Origin: Neorhizobium alkalisoli
GTDB taxonomy: Bacteria; Pseudomonadota; Alphaproteobacteria; Rhizobiales; Rhizobiaceae
Assembly (NCBI RefSeq): GCF_007829835.1
Contig: NZ_VIWP01000001.1
Span: 1,240,001-1,304,000 of the forward strand
Direction: 5' to 3'
DNA: 64,000 nt
Under the pieces are notes generated by a model that was not told the origin of the DNA, made no database searches, and saw nothing but the letters and a program-made list of their open reading frames with translations. Position numbers and translations under genes: made by a program. This document shows, piece after piece, positions 60,707 through 64,000 of this stretch; the first letter of the stretch is position 1, and every line of letters begins with the position of its first letter.

Positions 60707-62301
60707 GCCTTGTTGGTCTCCAGGTAGGAATTGCCTTCAGACAGAACGCCGAGCTGGAAGCCGTTGACGTTCTTGCGGCATGCCGCGGTCTTGGTGGTCT
60801 GGAACATGACGGCGAATGGGCTGTTTGCCATGAAGTCACGCTGCAGCTGTTCGTAAAGAGCCAGGCGCTTGGCCGGATCCTTCTCGTCGCGGGCAGCTTC
60901 CGCCTTGGCCGTCATTGCATCGTCCTTGTAGCTCGAGCGCCATGCGAAGGGCTTCTTCTTGGCGTCGTCGGAATTGTCCTTGTTGATGCAGAACACTTCG
61001 GCGTTCGAGTTCGGATCGAAATAGTCGGTGCCCCATGCCGACAGCGCCATTTCATGGCCACGGGCGCGCATCTTGGTCAGGACCTGGCGGTTTTCGGCCG
61101 ACTGCAGCTTTACGCGGATGCCGATGGCGCCGAGATTGGCCTGGATCGCCTGAGCGAGGTCCGGATAGGGCTGTGCCGAATAGTGGTCGAGCGTGATGTC
61201 GAAACCGTCCTTCAGGCCGGCTTCGGCCATCAGGGCTTTGGCCTTTTCGAGATCCTGCTTGAACGGCGTGTCGGTGACCGTGCCCGGGAAGCCGGCCGGC
61301 TCCATGCTCTGGTGAACGGCGTGCGTCAGCGGCACGATGTTCTTCTGCATGCCTTCGTAATCGAGCGCCCACTTGACGGCCTGCCAGACCTGCGGCTTGG
61401 CGAGGTTGGCATTGTTCTGGTTGAGCGAGATCAGCACCAGCGAGGCGATCTGCTTGCGCACCAGCGTGATGTTCTCGTCCGACTGCAGGGCCTTCAGCTG
61501 TTCGGAGGTCAGGTCGCGGGCGATATCGACATCGCCCTTCTGCAGCATAAGCATCTGCGACGACGGATCGACGACGTGGCGGATGATGACGCGCTTCAGG
61601 TTGCCCTTGTAGGGGCCGTTTTCGTTGAGCACCAGGGTGATGCTTTCCGACGCCTTCCAGGCCTGCAGCTTGAAGGAGCCCGAGCCGGCGCTGTTCTTCT
61701 GCAGCCAGGCATTGCCGAGGTCGCCATTCGCTTCATTGGCCATGACAACCTTCTTTTCGACGATGGCGCCGATGTTTGCCGACAGGCAGAACAGAAGGAA
61801 GGAAATCGCGGTCGGCTGTTCGGTCGTCAGGGTGACGGTCTTTTCATCCTTGGCGACGATGCGGCTTTCAACGTTTTCAGCGGTGAAGCCGAACTGGTTG
61901 ATGATGAAGGCCGGGCTCTTGTTCATCTTGATGGCGCGCTGCAGCGAAAACGCCACGTCTTCGCCGGTCACCGGGGCGCCGGAGGAGAATTTTGCATCCG
62001 CGAGCTTGAAGGTGAAGACCTTGTTGTCGGCATCGGCTTCCCAGGACGCGGCGACGACGGGCAGAACCTGGTCCGGGTTGTCGCTGTTGGCACGTACCAG
62101 CTTCTGGTACATGTTGCTCATCACTTCGCCACCGACGGCCTCAAAACCCTCATGCGGGTCAAGGCTGGTCATGTTGTCGAGCTGCTGGGCAACGACCAGG
62201 ATGTCCTTCGGCGTGGCCGCGAATGCGGTGTCGGCCAGTTCGATATAGGACAGGAAGGGCAGGGCTGCGCCGCCGATCAGAAAATTGCGTCTGGATACCA
62301 T
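60703..62301 (-). CDS. Dpp/Opp-type peptide-binding protein with Tat signal
   Basis: A 532-residue SBP_bac_5 family protein with a twin-arginine signal (SRRNFLIGGAALPFL, cleavage after AFAA near residue 29). Mature chain shows DNMTSLDPHEGFEAVGGEVMSNMYQKLV and PVTGEDVAFSLQRAI, as in oligopeptide/dipeptide binders. ATG 62301 follows AGGGGAA; longer in-frame starts ignore the Tat signal. First gene of the importer operon, divergent from the M19 dipeptidase, so peptides are the natural ligand. Confidence 0.9.
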   Translation of the reverse strand: MVSRRNFLIGGAALPFLSYIELADTAFAATPKDILVVAQQLDNMTSLDPHEGFEAVGGEVMSNMYQKLVRANSDNPDQVLPVVAASWEADADNKVFTFKLADAKFSSGAPVTGEDVAFSLQRAIKMNKSPAFIINQFGFTAENVESRIVAKDEKTVTLTTEQPTAISFLLFCLSANIGAIVEKKVVMANEANGDLGNAWLQKNSAGSGSFKLQAWKASESITLVLNENGPYKGNLKRVIIRHVVDPSSQMLMLQKGDVDIARDLTSEQLKALQSDENITLVRKQIASLVLISLNQNNANLAKPQVWQAVKWALDYEGMQKNIVPLTHAVHQSMEPAGFPGTVTDTPFKQDLEKAKALMAEAGLKDGFDITLDHYSAQPYPDLAQAIQANLGAIGIRVKLQSAENRQVLTKMRARGHEMALSAWGTDYFDPNSNAEVFCINKDNSDDAKKKPFAWRSSYKDDAMTAKAEAARDEKDPAKRLALYEQLQRDFMANSPFAVMFQTTKTAACRKNVNGFQLGVLSEGNSYLETNKA

Positions 62302-62459
62302 TGTTATATTCCCCTTGAACGGCCGGTTCTCCGGAGTGCGGAGGCCGGCAAGATTTTGCCGCAAAAAGATGCAGGCCTCTTATCAGGCGCCATTTCGGGC
62401 GACCAATTCCGTTTTTCGAATGGGTTATGCGCGGTTTGCATTTGCGGCTATCGCGCGCG

Positions 62460-62471
62460 ATCCGTACGGAT
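62460..62471. promoter_or_regulatory. Palindrome ATCCGTACGGAT in the divergent importer/dipeptidase promoter region
   Basis: A perfect 12-bp palindrome 38 bp before the dipeptidase ATG, in the 208-bp gap that must hold promoters for both the importer operon and the dipeptidase. A candidate operator, with no biochemical support. Confidence 0.35.
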
Positions 62472-62509
62472 AATCAAAAATCCCAGGCTTTGGCAGGATA
62501 TTTCAGAAA

Positions 62510-63547
62510 ATGCTCAACAATTCGCTCCCGATCTTCGATGGCCATAACGATGTCCTGCTACGCCTGCGGCGCGCCGGTGGCGAGGATCCCGTGAAGCGTT
62601 TTCTTGAAGGCGAAGAGACGGGACATATCGACTTGCCGCGCGCGAAGGCCGGTGGGCTCGCCGGGGGGCTCTGCGCCATCTATGTGCCGTCGCCCAGCAT
62701 GACCAAGGATGCCAATGGCGATTTCCCGACGCCGGCCCAGCCCGTGGCGCTCAATGAGACGCTCGCAATGGCACGCCTGCTGTTCGATATCGAGGCGCGC
62801 TCGGAAGGTGCAGTAACGGTCTGCCGCACGGCAGCGGATATCCGCCGCTCGATCGAGACGGGCAGCTTTGCCGCCGTCTTCCATATCGAGGGTGCCGAAG
62901 CGATCGCCGTCGATCTCGATGCGCTGCACGTCCTTTATCAGGCCGGTCTCCGCACGCTCGGTCCGGTCTGGAGCCGGCCGAACGTCTTTGCTTACGGCGT
63001 TCCCTTCCGTTACCCGTCCTCGCCCGATATCGGCCCAGGTCTCAGTGACGCCGGCCGCGACCTGATCCGCGCCTGCAACGAGCTGAAGATAATGGTCGAC
63101 CTGTCGCATATGAACGAAGCCGGTTTCTGGGAGATTGCGAAGATCTCGAAGGCGCCGCTCGTCGCCTCCCATTCGAACGTGCATGCGCTTTGCCAGCACA
63201 GCCGCAACCTGACCGACCGCCAGCTTGACGCGATCAAGGATACGGGTGGTCTGGCCGGCATCAATTTCGGCGTTCTCTTCCTGCGCGACGATGGGGTCAA
63301 GGATCCGAATACCAGCCTCGACCTGCTTGTGCGGCATGTCGCTTACATAGCCGAGCGCATTGGCATCGAGCATGTCGCGCTCGGCTCGGATTTCGACGGC
63401 ACGACCATTCCGGCCGAGATGAAGGATGCCGCCGGCCTGCCGCGCCTCGTCGAGGCACTTCGCCGCCACGGCTTCAATGACGCCGAGTTGAAGAAGATCG
63501 CGCACGAGAACTGGATCTCGGTACTGGAACGCAGCTGGGCGGTTTAA
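62510..63547 (+). CDS. Membrane-dipeptidase-family (M19) zinc dipeptidase
   Basis: A 345-residue M19 enzyme: zinc ligands in FDGHNDVL (His, Asp), FHIEGAEA (Glu, bridging), LSHMNE (His) and VASHSNVH (His), and LGSDFDG near the end. Despite the family name there is no signal peptide, so it is cytoplasmic. M19 dipeptidases accept D-residues at the C-terminal position, which complements the D-aminopeptidases of this block. ATG 62510 is the first start; upstream sequence has no strong Shine-Dalgarno. Confidence 0.9.
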   Translation: MLNNSLPIFDGHNDVLLRLRRAGGEDPVKRFLEGEETGHIDLPRAKAGGLAGGLCAIYVPSPSMTKDANGDFPTPAQPVALNETLAMARLLFDIEARSEGAVTVCRTAADIRRSIETGSFAAVFHIEGAEAIAVDLDALHVLYQAGLRTLGPVWSRPNVFAYGVPFRYPSSPDIGPGLSDAGRDLIRACNELKIMVDLSHMNEAGFWEIAKISKAPLVASHSNVHALCQHSRNLTDRQLDAIKDTGGLAGINFGVLFLRDDGVKDPNTSLDLLVRHVAYIAERIGIEHVALGSDFDGTTIPAEMKDAAGLPRLVEALRRHGFNDAELKKIAHENWISVLERSWAV

Positions 63548-63574
63548 CGCGCACCCTGTCTCGCGCGGGATACA

Positions 63575-64000
63575 TCAGTAGACATCGCGCAGATAACGCT
63601 TGTCCCGCTTGAGCTTTGCCACGTAGTCGGCCGCCTGTTCCGGTGACATGCCGCCATGTTCCGCGATGATTTCGCCAAGTGCTGCGTCCACGTCCCGGGC
63701 CATGCGGCTTGCGTCGCCGCAGACATAGAAGGAAGCGCCTTCTTCCAGCCAGGAAAACAGCGCCTTGCCGTTTTCCTTCATGCGGGTCTGGACATAGATC
63801 TTGGCGTCCTGATCGCGCGAAAAGGCAAGGTCGAGGCGGGTCAGCAGGCCGTCGCGGCTCATGGTGGAAAGCTCGTCTTCGTAGATGAAGTCGCTCTCGC
63901 GGCGCTGGTCACCGAAGAACAGCCAGTTCCGGCCCTTGGCCCCGCGGGCGCGGCGCTCCTGCAGGAACGCACGGAAAGGCGCAATGCCGGTGCCGGGGCC
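63575..64000 (-). CDS. CysJ-like sulfite reductase flavoprotein / FNR-type reductase (3' part, cut by window edge)
   Basis: The last 141 residues of an NADPH-binding reductase: pyrophosphate loop [44 protein letters not shown] and the C-terminal RDVY ending typical of CysJ and cytochrome P450 reductase relatives. The FAD and any FMN domain lie outside the window, so it could be CysJ or a similar reductase paired with another enzyme. Convergent to the dipeptidase, 27 bp apart. Confidence 0.85.
   Translation of the reverse strand, partial: GPGTGIAPFRAFLQERRARGAKGRNWLFFGDQRRESDFIYEDELSTMSRDGLLTRLDLAFSRDQDAKIYVQTRMKENGKALFSWLEEGASFYVCGDASRMARDVDAALGEIIAEHGGMSPEQAADYVAKLKRDKRYLRDVY

Noticed and set aside
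1..64000. CRISPR arrays, insertion sequences, integrases, tRNA or rRNA genes
   Set aside because: I looked for regular spaced repeats, transposase motifs, terminal repeats and tRNA-like cloverleaf segments and saw none.

Overview
The window is about 64 kb of GC-rich, gene-dense DNA. Codon use, Dpp/Fec/FbpB/NMT1-type ABC transporters, a PrsD/PrsE-like type I secretion pair next to RTX proteins, Ochrobactrum-type D-aminopeptidases and a CGTCAT/CTCGGG intergenic palindrome all point to an alphaproteobacterium of the order Hyphomicrobiales, most likely Rhizobiaceae-like. There are no rRNA, tRNA, replication or other core genes that I can see. Almost everything is transport, catabolism, secretion or regulation, so an accessory chromosomal region or a chromid/megaplasmid is likely (inference).

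Layout. 1-6036 (minus): a six-gene catabolic operon (M20 deacetylase, GhrA-like dehydrogenase, cupin, aldehyde dehydrogenase, tartrate/isopropylmalate-type dehydrogenase, GabD-like dehydrogenase cut by the window edge). 6285-8965 (plus): a GNAT acetyltransferase and an ABC-F protein. 9019-12987: a CcdA-TlpA (DipZ) thiol-redox protein with an exported hydrolase, and a divergent Tat-exported epoxide-hydrolase-like protein. 13112-15773: a two-component system and Ohr. 16057-24832 (plus): a LysR gene that reads without a stop into a binding-protein gene, an FbpB/ThiP-like permease, an ATPase, a Tnr3/DUF4743-type Nudix hydrolase, then an NMT1-type ABC transporter. 24944-27010 (minus): a TctD/TctE-type two-component system whose kinase carries a frameshift. 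27180-31342: an iron-siderophore/haem-type ABC transporter and a divergent LysR. 31405-31985: VapBC. 32047-39857 (minus): a type I secretion operon with a very large RTX glycerophosphodiester phosphodiesterase and a second RTX protein, facing a ROK regulator.

41294-52600 is the most unusual block. It has an HMG-CoA-lyase-family enzyme, a CaiB/BaiF CoA-transferase, a GntR regulator, a four-component ABC importer, two tandem YrdC/Sua5-domain proteins, a LeuC paralogue with no LeuD beside it, and a large acyl-CoA dehydrogenase. Two promoters share the 12-mer TTGTCCA(G/T)ACAA, so the set looks like one GntR regulon for an unknown, probably branched, carboxylic acid. I know of no described pathway with this composition.

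52745-63547 is a coherent D-amino-acid peptide block: DmpA-type aminopeptidase, D-amino acid aminotransferase, HypT/YjiE-like LysR, DAP-type D-aminopeptidase, a complete Dpp-type importer and an M19 dipeptidase. The window ends in the C-terminal part of a CysJ-like flavoprotein.
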